64,000 nt of DNA from Parietichytrium sp. I65-24A. Its lineage: Eukaryota; Sar; Bigyra; Thraustochytrida; Thraustochytriidae. The notes under the pieces were generated by a model, which worked only from the letters and a program-made list of their open reading frames with translations, had not been told where the DNA came from and did no database searches. The number at the start of each line of letters is the position of its first letter. Positions within the stretch are counted from its first letter, which is position 1. The translations under genes were made by a program, and so were the position numbers. Below are positions 38,722 through 49,061 of the stretch, in pieces. The DNA lies in assembly GCA_012862575.1 (NCBI GenBank), contig BLSF01000008.1:496001-560000 (forward strand), in the 5' to 3' direction.

Positions 38722-39051
38722 CTACTCCTTCCACTGTTCGCCACACCGCACGCACTTGAAGAAAATTGTCATAGGCTCGTCCGCAGACCTCGTTTGCATC
38801 TGCATGTAGTACGCCCGCTTGTTGTTGCAGTGCGGGCACACCGTGTCCGTTTCCGGAACGTTCTTCCAAGCGTCCTCGCCACCAAGCACGTCGTCCACCT
38901 CCTTGACCACTTTCTTCTGCTGCACAGTGAACGGCGTGCCGCTCGCTATGCGCGACACGTAGGGGCACGCTATGCACCTGAACCTGAACGCCCCGTCGCT
39001 CCCGTTATTGTCCACGATCAGCAACGTTCCGTCCCACGGGCAGAACTGCAT
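38722..39051 (-). CDS. POLR3K: RNA polymerase III subunit C11 (RPC10/POLR3K)
   Basis: Start ATG 39049-39051 (MQFCPWDGTLL); 109 residues, matching the family length. The frame extends upstream without a supportable ATG. Two zinc-ribbon regions are linked by KEVDDVLGGEDAWKNV, nearly identical to the animal linker. The C-terminal TFIIS-like ribbon (CPHC, then FFKCVRCGEQW) carries the acidic hairpin TRSADEPMT that stimulates transcript cleavage; C11 also supports termination and reinitiation by Pol III. Oddity: in the N-terminal ribbon the second ligand of the usual CPxCG is Asp (CPWDG), while the second pair (CIAC) is intact. Confidence 0.92.
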   Translation of the reverse strand: MQFCPWDGTLLIVDNNGSDGAFRFRCIACPYVSRIASGTPFTVQQKKVVKEVDDVLGGEDAWKNVPETDTVCPHCNNKRAYYMQMQTRSADEPMTIFFKCVRCGEQWKE

Positions 39052-39602
39052 CCCGACACCCACGCGTAACCGTAACCGAAGCGTAACCGAAGCGTAACCG
39101 ACGCCGGAACAAACCTTTGTTCCCTCCACTCGCCCTCTCACCCACTCACTCACAGCTCTTCACTCTTCGCTCTTCGCTCTTCACTCGCTCTTTCGGCGTC
39201 TTTCTCTCTCTCTTCTGTGTCTCGCACAACTTTCGAACGCAGTCGGAACGTGTGGTTGCCACGGAGCATTCCTTTTGTTCCCCGCTTCGATCTGTTCCTT
39301 TTGTTCCCCGGACCCGTGGAGCTGTTCTCTGATCGCTACCGAGGCTGGTCATCATCTGGTACCAATCGTGGTAGCCGGAAGATGTAGCAGCCGCTAGGCG
39401 AGAGGCCTAACTGAGAACTCACAAAGAAACAAAAGAAACGAAGACGTGCATGGAACGTGCCGGGTTTGCCGAGTATCTTTGTGCATCTTTGTACATCTTT
39501 GTACATCCTTGTGCATCTTTGTGAATTGCGAGGCGAACTTTGCAGGCGGCGTGGGTGCACAGGGCATAAGTAATTATAAGGAATTCTAAGATATTAAGGA
39601 AG
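39052..39602. promoter_or_regulatory. Divergent promoter region, POLR3K (-) and PanC (+)
   Basis: 550 bp. Short direct repeats flank it: three cgtaaccga units at 39064-39100 next to POLR3K, and a tttgtacatc/tttgtgcatc repeat (period 11) at 39477-39523 before PanC. No other gene. Confidence 0.45.
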
Positions 39603-40652
39603 ATGCTTGTGCTTGCAAGGTGCGCGAGAGGCCCATGCGCGAGGAGGATGGGGACTGGGGTTGCGCGGTCGGAGAAGAGACGACTGAGCGAGCTGTCGAT
39701 CCCGTTTGTGGACGAGGAAAAGCGAACGGCACTGGCGAAGAAACTCGGCGTGGAGGAGAGCAGGATCTTGCTGACAGTGTCAGAGCTACGCAAGGTACGG
39801 AAATCGCTGGGAGCGAGCGAGATGGTGGGGTTTGTTCCTACGATGGGCGCTTTGCACGAAGGGCATGTGAGCCTGATGCAGAGGTCGAGGAAAGAGAACT
39901 CAGTGTGCATGACGAGTATTTTTGTAAATCCGGCTCAGTTTGCGCCGCACGAAGACTTTGGAAAGTATCCGCGGCAGCAGGAGAAAGATATCGAAATCAT
40001 GCTCGAGCATGGCACGGATTACGTCTTCGTACCGCACCAATATGAGCTGTACCCCAACTCGAAGCTGGGCCAGACGAGCACACAAGTAACAAAGACTCAC
40101 GTTGTCCCAGACGGAGTGGACTTCATTTCCGAAGGCGCAGCGCGGCCCGGATTCTTCCGTGGAGTCTCCACGGTGGTCTGCAAACTGCTCAACCTCGTCC
40201 AGCCCGACCGCCTCTACCTTGGTCAAAAGGATGGCTTGCAAGTTATTGTGGTCCGGAGAATGTGCAGAGATCTCAACATTCCAGTCGAAGTTCGCTCTTG
40301 CGACACCATCAGAGAGGCGGATGGACTGGCGAAGAGCAGCAGAAATGTATACCTCTCTACGGAGCAGAGGAAGGCCGCTCCAACGCTTTACAGAGCGCTC
40401 AGAGCTATGAAAGAAGCCTATGACGGGGGAGAGAAAAACTACCACCGCCTAAAGCACATCGGGCAGAATATTCTCGACGAAGAGGATCTTTTCAGCACGG
40501 AGTACTTAAGCATCTGCGACAATTTGGAGGGGCATGAGCTCGACGTCAGCGGCGCTCTGCAGGACCACAATATTATGATCTCGGCCGCTGTTCGCTTCGA
40601 CAATTGCCGCATCCTCGACAATGTCGTCCTCGGCAAGCAAATAATCCCATGA
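39603..40652 (+). CDS. panC: Pantothenate synthetase (pantoate-beta-alanine ligase)
   Basis: Start ATG 39603; 349 residues. It joins pantoate and beta-alanine with ATP to make pantothenate, the CoA precursor. Motifs in order: FVPTMGALHEGHVSLM (ATP-binding HxGH-type site), SIFVNPAQFAPHEDFGKYPR, PGFFRGVSTVVCKLLN, YLGQKDGLQVIVVRRM and READGLAKSSRNVYLS (KMSKS-like). The core aligns with bacterial PanC, about 280 residues. The 70-residue N-terminal extension begins MLVLARCARGPCARRMGTG, basic and low in acids, consistent with a mitochondrial or plastid transit peptide. An organism with this gene can make vitamin B5 itself. Not operonic; neighbours are unrelated. Confidence 0.93.
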   Translation: MLVLARCARGPCARRMGTGVARSEKRRLSELSIPFVDEEKRTALAKKLGVEESRILLTVSELRKVRKSLGASEMVGFVPTMGALHEGHVSLMQRSRKENSVCMTSIFVNPAQFAPHEDFGKYPRQQEKDIEIMLEHGTDYVFVPHQYELYPNSKLGQTSTQVTKTHVVPDGVDFISEGAARPGFFRGVSTVVCKLLNLVQPDRLYLGQKDGLQVIVVRRMCRDLNIPVEVRSCDTIREADGLAKSSRNVYLSTEQRKAAPTLYRALRAMKEAYDGGEKNYHRLKHIGQNILDEEDLFSTEYLSICDNLEGHELDVSGALQDHNIMISAAVRFDNCRILDNVVLGKQIIP

Positions 40653-40891
40653 CCTGCCTCGAAGATTTGTTCAATCGAATGGATGAAGAAATGAATTGAC
40701 TGAAAAAGTATCTTACGTTCTTTAGAACAACTCCACCTCTTTTCATAGTACCTAGTCTAGCAAAACCGTTGAACATACATATTTCCGAGTCAAGTTGCAC
40801 GGCCTGTGCACAGCGGCGCACGTGACTGCATTGTACTTTCAAACCCTGAGAGGAAGGCGGAGCGTAGCACACCAAGCGCGAACGCAGGGAA

Positions 40892-41599
40892 ATGTGGCTC
40901 TGCTCAACATCATGGCGCCTCCTCTGCGTCTTGGGCGCCGTCTTGTGTGCGCCGCTGTGTTTCGCTGATGAGCTTGAGCCGTCAAGCACAAGATCCCAAA
41001 CTCTCGGGAGCGATGGCGAAGACGGAAAAGAGCACCCTATAGAGCTGCGGTGCATGGTGCTCAAAAGCGGCGGAGCCGGCATGGCGCAGGGTCGTGTGAG
41101 CCTCGCAGACGAGGCTCCTATAAATATCGACATTGGGACGCCTGTAATGTTGCTCTGCGGGGTTTCCAATGACGGGGGGGAAGAGGTGAACCTGCAAAGC
41201 GCTCTGGTTCGTTCGTCCCCACTATTACTGAATGACGATGACCTGCCGTACGAGATTCCGCCCATTTCAGTATCATTGAAAGTCAAACCACAACAAGAGC
41301 TCTCCTTCCCTTTGGAACTCCGGATACCCGAGAACAGGGCAGGAATGAAAGCTCAGTTGGAACTCACGATGTCGTACACAGTGCTCCAGGACAGGGAATA
41401 TTCGCTCGCTTTTTTTGGTGGCATCATTCAGTTCCAAAAGTCGCAAAATGTTACGGTGGACTGGACGATAACCTTGATGCCAACGGTCATCATTTTTATA
41501 TTCCTCACGCTTTGGCTTGCCAGAGCGCTTTATCAAACGCTACAGAAAGGAGACGCCAAGGAGGACAAGCAGAAGAAGAGACTCAAAAAAAGTATTTGA
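40892..41599 (+). CDS. Translocon-associated protein subunit alpha (TRAP-alpha/SSR1-like)
   Basis: Start ATG 40892; 235 residues. An N-terminal signal peptide (LLCVLGAVLCAPLCFA) is followed by an acidic stretch, a lumenal beta domain (about 60-185, with GTPVMLLCGVSNDGGEEV and VKPQQELSFPLELRIP), one membrane segment near the C-terminus (TLMPTVIIFIFLTLWLARAL) and a lysine-rich cytosolic tail ending KKRLKKSI. This is the layout of TRAP-alpha, which sits beside the Sec61 channel and helps translocate secretory proteins into the ER. The acidic region is shorter than in animals. The 238-bp gap before it shows no gene. It ends tail to tail with the SH3 gene, 37 bp apart. Confidence 0.8.
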   Translation: MWLCSTSWRLLCVLGAVLCAPLCFADELEPSSTRSQTLGSDGEDGKEHPIELRCMVLKSGGAGMAQGRVSLADEAPINIDIGTPVMLLCGVSNDGGEEVNLQSALVRSSPLLLNDDDLPYEIPPISVSLKVKPQQELSFPLELRIPENRAGMKAQLELTMSYTVLQDREYSLAFFGGIIQFQKSQNVTVDWTITLMPTVIIFIFLTLWLARALYQTLQKGDAKEDKQKKRLKKSI

Positions 41600-41636
41600 C
41601 CCGGGCAATCTGATTGGCGTGGTCAAAGACAAGTAT

Positions 41637-42564
41637 TCATCTCTGTTCAGCGAATTTGCACAAAAGTGTGTGCAACATATTTGACTTCACCTGTTTCAAT
41701 CCCTCCGAACTATATCCCTGCTGACCTTCAGCAGAAAAAGGCTCGTAAACAGTACCCTGTATATCCCGTAACAAATCGAGTCAGGTGCTACAGTCTTTCC
41801 CTCCGCACGCCAGTGAAAGTTCCACGGTTTCGACTCACCTTTTCAATGTTCTCATCCGAACATGGATCCTGTAAGATTTTCTGTCGGAACGCAATGTAGT
41901 CGCTACAGTTGCTGCAAAACCTTTTTGTTGGCTCGATTTTAGTGTGGCAACCCATTGCTGAGCAGGAGGTACCATTTATTAGGATCTTTTGTGCCGCTTC
42001 ACTAATGCTGTCGCCAAAGCTCTCACCTAATTTTGACTCGATGATGTTCTTGCCACACAGTATAGTTTGCGGAGCTTCTTCCAAAACCTTGACATTCTTC
42101 CTCGATATGTACCCCATATTCTTGCCGTCTTCACTCTTGCAATAGAACCAGTCGGCGTGAGCATCACTTACAACAACTAAAATTTCACCTTTACAAGCCG
42201 CGATTCTGTGCTCGCGTGGGTTTCCGGAAATGTCAACAAGCGACTGAACACGTTGTTGGTGCTCCGCAACCACGTTTTTTTTCTGCTTCGCATCCAGCGA
42301 CGCCCCAGTGCGTGGCGCCTCTTCAGATTCGGGAACCTCAAATGCAGCCACAGTCGGTCGCGCCTCCGCCACTGCAACATAATTCTCCGGAAAGTACCCG
42401 ACCTTTTCAGGTTGCCCTTCGTGCCAGCCTTTCAGCCAACCTTTCGCTTTGCTCAAGCTTGGGTCTGCAACGAGCCTGTCCCCGCTGTGAATTGACAGCT
42501 GGCCGAGCTTGGCATTCCCTTCGAATGAGTACAGCGCTGCATACACTTTGGTTGCACTCTCCAT
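41637..42564 (-). CDS. SH3-domain protein with small cysteine cluster, 2 exons
   Basis: Exon 1 is 42564-41839 (ATG, MESATKVYAALYSFEG) and exon 2 is 41756-41637; the intron 41757-41838 (82 bp) runs gtgagt...atacag in phase 0, so the end is LLCKFAEQR rather than the read-through tail. 281 residues. SH3 domain 1 lies at about 6-63 (YAALYSFEG, WLKGWHEG, GYFPENYVAV). A second SH3-like module at about 105-165 (EHRIAACKGEILVVVSD, GKNMGYISRKNVKVL) has degenerate features. A CSAMGCH...CSNC cluster (about 205-225) could bind zinc. Such proteins are adaptors binding proline-rich partners, often near actin or membranes. No enzyme domain. Partner unknown. Confidence 0.75.
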
Positions 42565-43211
42565 CCCTCGACACAGACCTTCCCCTGACTCAGAGTCTGA
42601 CGCCGACTCCGGCGCAACCTGAACAGCTTCGAGTAATGTCCTTTGTACTGCTTGCTCTCTCTTCTCTGTCTCTCTCTCTCTCTCTCTCTCTCGCTCGCTC
42701 GCTTCCTTGCCGCGATTGGGTTTCCTGATCTCAACCTCTACTTCGCAATTCCCAGCCCCGCAATCAGTGCATGCGCCAGGAGCACAAAGAGTGTGAAGGA
42801 CGGGAAGAGTTCAGATCATGTGCTGTGTAAGTGGAAGTGGTTACCTAGTAGTATACCGGGAGAAACAATGCGCTACGGCGCGCCACCTCAGGCTTCACCA
42901 TGACCATAATGACCAATACCATGAGCGTCCCACTCGCAGCCGCCGCCGCAACCTAGCCGGTAACGGCTATGTTTTCCAGTGCCGATTCGTACCTCGCCTT
43001 AGACTTGACACTGGTAAAGGAGGTTTCTCCGTTAGGGAGGCTTTGCCCGTGTCACGTGGCAAATGGCATGCCGTTCAAGTATTCTTTGAAGTCGAAGAGT
43101 CAAGCGCGAAAAAAAAAAGAAGCCACGAGTTCCGGACCACTGCTTTTCTTTAAATGCTAAAAAAAGGTAACATTGTCCGGCGAAAACCGTAGAGTTGGTT
43201 GAGCAAAGTTA
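42565..43211. other. Intergenic with (CT)n microsatellite
   Basis: 650 bp between the SH3 gene start and the 3' end of the receptor gene. A (CT)n tract lies at about 42667-42700. No frame here has domain support. Confidence 0.55.
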
Positions 43212-46200
43212 TCATTCGACAATGCTGTCGTAATCGTCAATAATTTCCGAAGACCTGAATGAGCGTCGATGAGTATTCTTTTTCAACGTTGTCCTTGTGC
43301 GCTTAAACGAGTCGGGATGATGGATCGTGCTTGCTGAAGCTGTAGTCGCCCCTTTGCTGGAAGGGGTAACTTTATGTCTGTCGTTCCGTTGGCGTGTTTC
43401 ACTGGGTTTCAAGTTGCTGCTTCTTGTAAATAGTTCAGCACCCACTCCTTCCGTGGGTGGCGAGACGTGAACAAACCACATTTTAGGGCCAAAAATGGTC
43501 GCTAAACTGACTATGTCGTTCACAAAAATTACACCACTCTTCACGAACATGGTCCCAACTGGGTTGGCTTTGAGCAGAACCAGGAGAGGCAAAGTTAATA
43601 CCCAAATTTGACACATGGAGAAAAGCGTAACACGAATGTACTTCCCTTCCGAGAAGGCGACGTTGATGTGTTGCGTTGCAAGGGCAATGTAAGAACCGAG
43701 TACGAGAATCACGGCGTGGTAGCATGTGACGATGAGGTAAAAGTATTCTTCGAAATTGCTCAAGCAGACCCCGTTGCTCGATATCAGCTGGCTGTACTCA
43801 TTCACTAGAACCGGATAGCGCACATATTCAAGTGGGTCTGAGATCGTCCAAACTGTCAAAATCGCCAGGTCCACGGACAGGAATTTAAATATCGTCAAGA
43901 GCAGCTGTTTGTCGGAAATCCGCTCGTATTGCTCAAATTTTGCGGAAAAAAGAGCGCCAGCTCTCGCATTCTTGGCAAATAAGGAAGCAAAGGATACGAG
44001 AAATCCAACATTGTAAAACCAGGGAGTAAGCTTGCAAATCAAGGAGAGCGCTTCTTGATTCACGTCGACGTCATCCAAAGCGAGGAATATTATGGAAGTC
44101 GCGCTGAACAACTTCCCACCTGCGAACAAATTCAAAAACCTTCCCTGTGAAGCACGAATAACCATGTGGTTTCTTTGCAAAAAGGTCCACAGCATGGAAG
44201 TGAGCGTCATAAAGTAAACTATGGCACTCATTGCGAGGCACGAGCCTTTCACTAGCCTGTTTGAGTTGTAGTCCTGGTCCGGGGGGTCTGCAAAGGCGGG
44301 AGGAGTGTCCTCGCCTCCATTGAATAACTCTGGTGAGCACTGCGCGCAACCGTAATTGAGTGAAGTAGATCGGGCGTTGCATTCTGCAATCAGTTGAAAA
44401 GACGCTTCCCATTCCTCCTCAAGGCTATCCCAGTTGAAGAAGACATTGCGGACCTCATAGTTACTGGTGTTTGGGGATCGATTTCCGACGGAATCGAACT
44501 GAACCGGCCCAGTGAGGCCATTGAACGACAAAGTTGACATGGCCTCTAGAAACCGAGACGAAAAACTTGTTACTTCTATGATGTCTCTCGGCTCAATGCT
44601 GCAAGCCGCAAGAGCCGCCGCAGCGAGTGCATCGAATTCATAAGCGGCAATACGCCCAAAAATATGCCATTCTTTTGTTGCGTCAAAGCTTGAGTTCGAA
44701 AAAACCGTCTTCGAAAGAGGTACTGAAGGAGCCAACTCCAACAGATCCGTAAATGACAAGTTGCTCCACATTTCAAGCAGCTTCGAGAAACCATCATTAG
44801 CAAGGCTGCCACCGGTAAATTCGACCACTTGCGAGCCATTCAAAGCTCTCAAAAGACTTTCGCCTGAGACGTCCACCAGAAGTGCAGCGCTTTGAGAACT
44901 TGAAAAGAAGAGCTGTTTGCCGCTTCCAACAAGCCCAAAGCCATACAGTTCTTCGACTAAATTCACAAGCTCAGAGTTTGTGCCGTCGTCTATGATTGCT
45001 AGAACGTTCAGTTTCGTTTCAACAATTGCCTCATATGATAGTTTCAGGGGAGCGAAACTCAGCGGGAACGTGAGCAGAGTAATATTCATAGCCTTGCAGT
45101 GCTTGAGCAGTTCGTTTCTATATGACCGACCAGTTTCGTCGTCCACGAAGATGACCGCAACGTAATCAAAGGAGTTCTTACTCCAGGCTGCGCACATTGC
45201 CTTCGCCGGCGCCGCGCTACTAGGTATAGTGCGCGAAAATAAGGGGTACCTCTTGCGATCGTCGAGAGTTGCCGAAGTCGCGCCATATGATACCAGCGGG
45301 ATTTTGTATACTTCACCGAACATCGCCGTTGCAGTTGCCTGCTCGTCCAAGTACGGCCCGATGATAACGTCTACCTCCTCGTTTCCCAACACGTCCATTG
45401 AGGAGAGAGCTGAAGATCGCAATGTTCCGCTGTCCTGTACATTCAACTCGATGACCTTGTTGCAGCTGTTATCAAGATCGCCGAATTCAGGTACTAGCAA
45501 TGCGCTTCGAGCATTGAATTGCTCTACAGCAAGGAGTGTTGCCATTAGACTCGCTTGCCAGATGCCGCTCAAGTAGCACGAGTCAGAAACCCAGTGGCCA
45601 GGACAGTCTTCCGAGGTCAGTACTGTGGAATCCGTCAATGGATGCAAGATTCCAATTCTCAAGGCACTAGATTTCCGTTTTGGCACATCAGGTGGCGCCT
45701 CTGTTGCATTTCCGGTGAACACTGAAATTCTGGCGCCCTCTTTAAATCCCTTGGCTTCCACATCAAACGATCCGACATGGCTTGGTCGCATCCCCGCGCC
45801 ATCTCCCACCAAAATGTTGTCAAGATCAACAATGAGGGAACCAGATTCACGAATAGCGTCATTGCCAAAGGATACTGAACCAGTGATGCCATCAAAGCTG
45901 AGACCTTTGAGCGCACTTAAGAAATTGCTCGCATATGAACTGTTGTATGCATTATAGGGAGCCGCGGCGCAAGCGGCCAAGCCGGTTGCGATGACAGCTT
46001 CATAGGCGAGAGCGGCAGTCAATCCGCTATGTGCTTCGCTCAAAGCTGCCTGACCGGTCAACATTGCGGAGTAGCTTTCTGACACTTCGTTTGGCAACTC
46101 CAGAAGAATACTCTCTACTTTAACCTCACCTGGGTAGAGTCCGTATTTTCCTGTGTGACTGAAGAGGACGGACCCGTGGAGCTTTTCTTGAACGGATGCG

Positions 46201-49061
46201 TCAAGGTTGGAAAAGTAAGGAATCATGTATCGATCGGCAAACGTCCACAGGGTTCCATTCCCAAGGAGCCCTGTTTGAGCTGCTTCCTTGATAATTGCGC
46301 AGATCAGATTTGATTCCGCGCCACTAGGGTTTCCACTCCCAGCAAGGAGCACGATGTTGCGATTGAGTGATTTTAAGGGAGTAATAACCTTTGCATTCAC
46401 GTTGGCGACGTCCATTTCCCTAGAAAAGACAATGGTGGAAACCAAGATGCCGAGCTCCCGGCACTCGTCCTCCATTAGGTACCCGATCGCCTCGCCACCA
46501 TCCGAGTCTGGTACGAGCGCTGCTGCAACTTGGTACCCATAGCTCGCCCAAAGCTGGCAGAGTCCTGTTGCCAGGCTTCGCCCTCCCGGATGTAGACGAA
46601 ATAAAGTACTTTTGGAAGACGCCTCAGGATACTCCGAAATGAGAGGGGTAAAAGAAAGCATGGGCATCTTGTAGACGGCGGCAAGACCAGCAGCTGCAGA
46701 GACTGAGTCACCCTCCATCGGTCCCAGTATCGTATCAACAAGACTGTTGTTTGAGAATGAGAGGGCCGAAGCCAGAGTCTTCGATGGCGACATACCACTG
46801 TCGAGAAATGAAATGGAGATGTTTTTGTTGCAACTCAGATTAGCCAAGACCGGAACGTAGGTGTCGTTTCGCGTATTAAAGTGTTTCGCTGCAAGTAGGA
46901 TTCCCCCGAGCGCGACCACATTTTCGGAAAGAGGAAAACAAGTTCCAGCTCCTTTCAAGTCTATGACCCACATTCCGTTACAAAGCGATTCTTTCTCCAC
47001 CTGCAAATCTGTCATGGGATAGAGAACACCGACCTGAAACAAGCTCGGGTGTCTCTCGAGTACGTTGGCTGGTTGCGTATAGGAGCCACCGTTGTATATC
47101 CGCTCGCTAACTCCATCTAGCAGTTCGAAATCTGACAAATCAATGTTGTATGTGGCGATCTCCTTCAGCGCAAGACTCGTGGCATTAGAATTAGTCTCCT
47201 TCTCGAGCGTGAAGGCGCTTGTACCTTCCAGCCACGGGTATCTTGCGTTGGTTTCTGGATCAAAAAGGAACATTCCTGAAAGGCCCATGTAAAAGTAATA
47301 ATAATCATCGGTGATTGCACCGATCGCCTCCCGAACCTCAGCTGCAGGTAGCATGCCGTCCGCTTCGAAAGAGTATGCCGCAAAGAGTCCGAAATTAAGA
47401 ACCAAATCGTACTGTAAGGCGCCAAAAGTTCGGACCTCACGGCTCCTCCATGGGTCAAAATCGTCAAAAAGTGACTGCGTAAGCCAGTCTCCTTCACCTT
47501 CTGGGAGAAGTTCCCGCAGTTTCTCGGCGTCAAAAGTAGACCATGCACCCAGCAGATCATAGAACCCCTCGTTTTGCGAAGGATCGGCTCCGCTGGACTG
47601 AATCACAGTGGAACCGTGCAACAGGTCTATGATTTCAGAGTCCAGACCGTCAGTCATTTCATGGATGTAATCATTTGGGAAGACCCACAGCGTACCATTA
47701 CGCAATAATCGCGACTCGAATGCATCTTTTACGATCTGTTGAAACCTGAGAACATCATGATCACATGGAAACACAATGATGTTCAACTGTGTACTGTTGG
47801 CTTCCTTGATTGATGCTTTCAACAATGACGGACTGGCCAGCTCTTCCCTGGTGAATATAAACTCGTGGATTGCAAGATCATGCGTCGCAGCACTCGTTCC
47901 AAAATCTTGTCGGAACCGAGAAGCGAAATTGTCCTCATCACTTCCAAGGACGAGAACGTCCGAATATCCCATTTGCCGGGAGAGAAACACGGCGACGGAC
48001 TCTGCAACAACCTTTGGCCCAGACGACCCTGCGAAATATATACCGGTTTCCTTCATGATAGATGAGGCCGAGAAAGAACCGTAGTTGTAATTCGCAATCG
48101 GCAGGTGATATGGAGTGGCGATGTTCAATGCGAGCTGGACAATATCTGGATCGCCCCCTGCAACGACAAAATTGGTCTCACCAGTGCTCATTTCAATGAT
48201 TCTAGAAGCGAAGTCCTTTGTGGTGCCCCTGGTATCAATGAATGAGTCTACGACCATCTTGTACTTGGGGGCAAAATATCCAATATCAGATGCGAACCGT
48301 GCGTCATGTTCGTTAAACTGTTGAACGGCTAAGAGCCCCATTGCGGCTACCGCCTTCCAATCGTCGCTGAGGTTGCACACTCCATCTACAAAATCCCCCT
48401 GGCACTCCTCGGCACTGCTAGCCGATATATCAGTCAGCTGATTAATAAACCCAACACGCACGACTTTTGACACGCACTCTCCGCTGAAAAGCCCTGATAG
48501 GTACAGCGACTCGTTCTCATCACACGGACTAATGCCGAGAGGTTCTCCGCATAAGCTTTTACCAGGCTCTTCAGCATAGAGGCCCTCGTCGCAGAAGCAA
48601 TAACAATATTTGTAATCCTGGCCGGGCCCGAAATAATCTAGCAAATTGTGACTTATACAGATGGACGCCGGTTCTGAGCAGAGCATCTTGTTGTCACAAG
48701 CGTCCGTCACACAGCACGTGCCGTTATTATACACATTCAATTTCGCTTCAGGCTCGCAGCCGCTCTCCACAAAAGCTATGTACGGACTCGAGTCTTCCAA
48801 GCTCCGATCAACAGTGATATTTCTGTGCACGGCATTTCTTGCCGCCCATTCTTCGGGCAGGGTTATTCTGCTTTCCGATGCCTCCTCCAAGCCACATGTC
48901 TCTTCTCTTTCGACCAGCTCCACGCCATGATTTATAATCAAAGGACAAGAGGTCACCGAGCGCTCCTGAATCGGCAAAAACGGGGCGCCGCTTTCTACAC
49001 CCCAAGAGCCAGCGACGGCTGCACAGTTTAACAAGACCGCAGCAATTTGGCGCCTCCTCAT
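43212..49061 (-). CDS. Class C GPCR (GABA-B type) with three tandem Venus-flytrap modules
   Basis: Start taken at ATG 49059-49061, giving a signal peptide (MRRRQIAAVLLNCAAVAG); an upstream TTG extension is ignored. About 1,949 residues, no intron needed. A cysteine-rich module (about 85-195, with NGTCCVTDACDNKMLC and CYCFCDEGLY) precedes three periplasmic-binding-protein-like domains that begin VRVGFINQLTDIS (about 202), FQVGVLYPMTDLQ (about 675) and LRIGILHPLTDST (about 1135). The seven-helix region spans about 1595-1865 and has the GABA-B signature NHMVIRASQGRFL after helix 1 and NVAFSEGKYIRV late on. It ends in a polar cytosolic tail. It should sit in the plasma membrane and sense a small ligand; the ligand is unknown. 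Paralogue of the receptor at 53588. Confidence 0.88.
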   Translation of the reverse strand: MRRRQIAAVLLNCAAVAGSWGVESGAPFLPIQERSVTSCPLIINHGVELVEREETCGLEEASESRITLPEEWAARNAVHRNITVDRSLEDSSPYIAFVESGCEPEAKLNVYNNGTCCVTDACDNKMLCSEPASICISHNLLDYFGPGQDYKYCYCFCDEGLYAEEPGKSLCGEPLGISPCDENESLYLSGLFSGECVSKVVRVGFINQLTDISASSAEECQGDFVDGVCNLSDDWKAVAAMGLLAVQQFNEHDARFASDIGYFAPKYKMVVDSFIDTRGTTKDFASRIIEMSTGETNFVVAGGDPDIVQLALNIATPYHLPIANYNYGSFSASSIMKETGIYFAGSSGPKVVAESVAVFLSRQMGYSDVLVLGSDEDNFASRFRQDFGTSAATHDLAIHEFIFTREELASPSLLKASIKEANSTQLNIIVFPCDHDVLRFQQIVKDAFESRLLRNGTLWVFPNDYIHEMTDGLDSEIIDLLHGSTVIQSSGADPSQNEGFYDLLGAWSTFDAEKLRELLPEGEGDWLTQSLFDDFDPWRSREVRTFGALQYDLVLNFGLFAAYSFEADGMLPAAEVREAIGAITDDYYYFYMGLSGMFLFDPETNARYPWLEGTSAFTLEKETNSNATSLALKEIATYNIDLSDFELLDGVSERIYNGGSYTQPANVLERHPSLFQVGVLYPMTDLQVEKESLCNGMWVIDLKGAGTCFPLSENVVALGGILLAAKHFNTRNDTYVPVLANLSCNKNISISFLDSGMSPSKTLASALSFSNNSLVDTILGPMEGDSVSAAAGLAAVYKMPMLSFTPLISEYPEASSKSTLFRLHPGGRSLATGLCQLWASYGYQVAAALVPDSDGGEAIGYLMEDECRELGILVSTIVFSREMDVANVNAKVITPLKSLNRNIVLLAGSGNPSGAESNLICAIIKEAAQTGLLGNGTLWTFADRYMIPYFSNLDASVQEKLHGSVLFSHTGKYGLYPGEVKVESILLELPNEVSESYSAMLTGQAALSEAHSGLTAALAYEAVIATGLAACAAAPYNAYNSSYASNFLSALKGLSFDGITGSVSFGNDAIRESGSLIVDLDNILVGDGAGMRPSHVGSFDVEAKGFKEGARISVFTGNATEAPPDVPKRKSSALRIGILHPLTDSTVLTSEDCPGHWVSDSCYLSGIWQASLMATLLAVEQFNARSALLVPEFGDLDNSCNKVIELNVQDSGTLRSSALSSMDVLGNEEVDVIIGPYLDEQATATAMFGEVYKIPLVSYGATSATLDDRKRYPLFSRTIPSSAAPAKAMCAAWSKNSFDYVAVIFVDDETGRSYRNELLKHCKAMNITLLTFPLSFAPLKLSYEAIVETKLNVLAIIDDGTNSELVNLVEELYGFGLVGSGKQLFFSSSQSAALLVDVSGESLLRALNGSQVVEFTGGSLANDGFSKLLEMWSNLSFTDLLELAPSVPLSKTVFSNSSFDATKEWHIFGRIAAYEFDALAAAALAACSIEPRDIIEVTSFSSRFLEAMSTLSFNGLTGPVQFDSVGNRSPNTSNYEVRNVFFNWDSLEEEWEASFQLIAECNARSTSLNYGCAQCSPELFNGGEDTPPAFADPPDQDYNSNRLVKGSCLAMSAIVYFMTLTSMLWTFLQRNHMVIRASQGRFLNLFAGGKLFSATSIIFLALDDVDVNQEALSLICKLTPWFYNVGFLVSFASLFAKNARAGALFSAKFEQYERISDKQLLLTIFKFLSVDLAILTVWTISDPLEYVRYPVLVNEYSQLISSNGVCLSNFEEYFYLIVTCYHAVILVLGSYIALATQHINVAFSEGKYIRVTLFSMCQIWVLTLPLLVLLKANPVGTMFVKSGVIFVNDIVSLATIFGPKMWFVHVSPPTEGVGAELFTRSSNLKPSETRQRNDRHKVTPSSKGATTASASTIHHPDSFKRTRTTLKKNTHRRSFRSSEIIDDYDSIVE

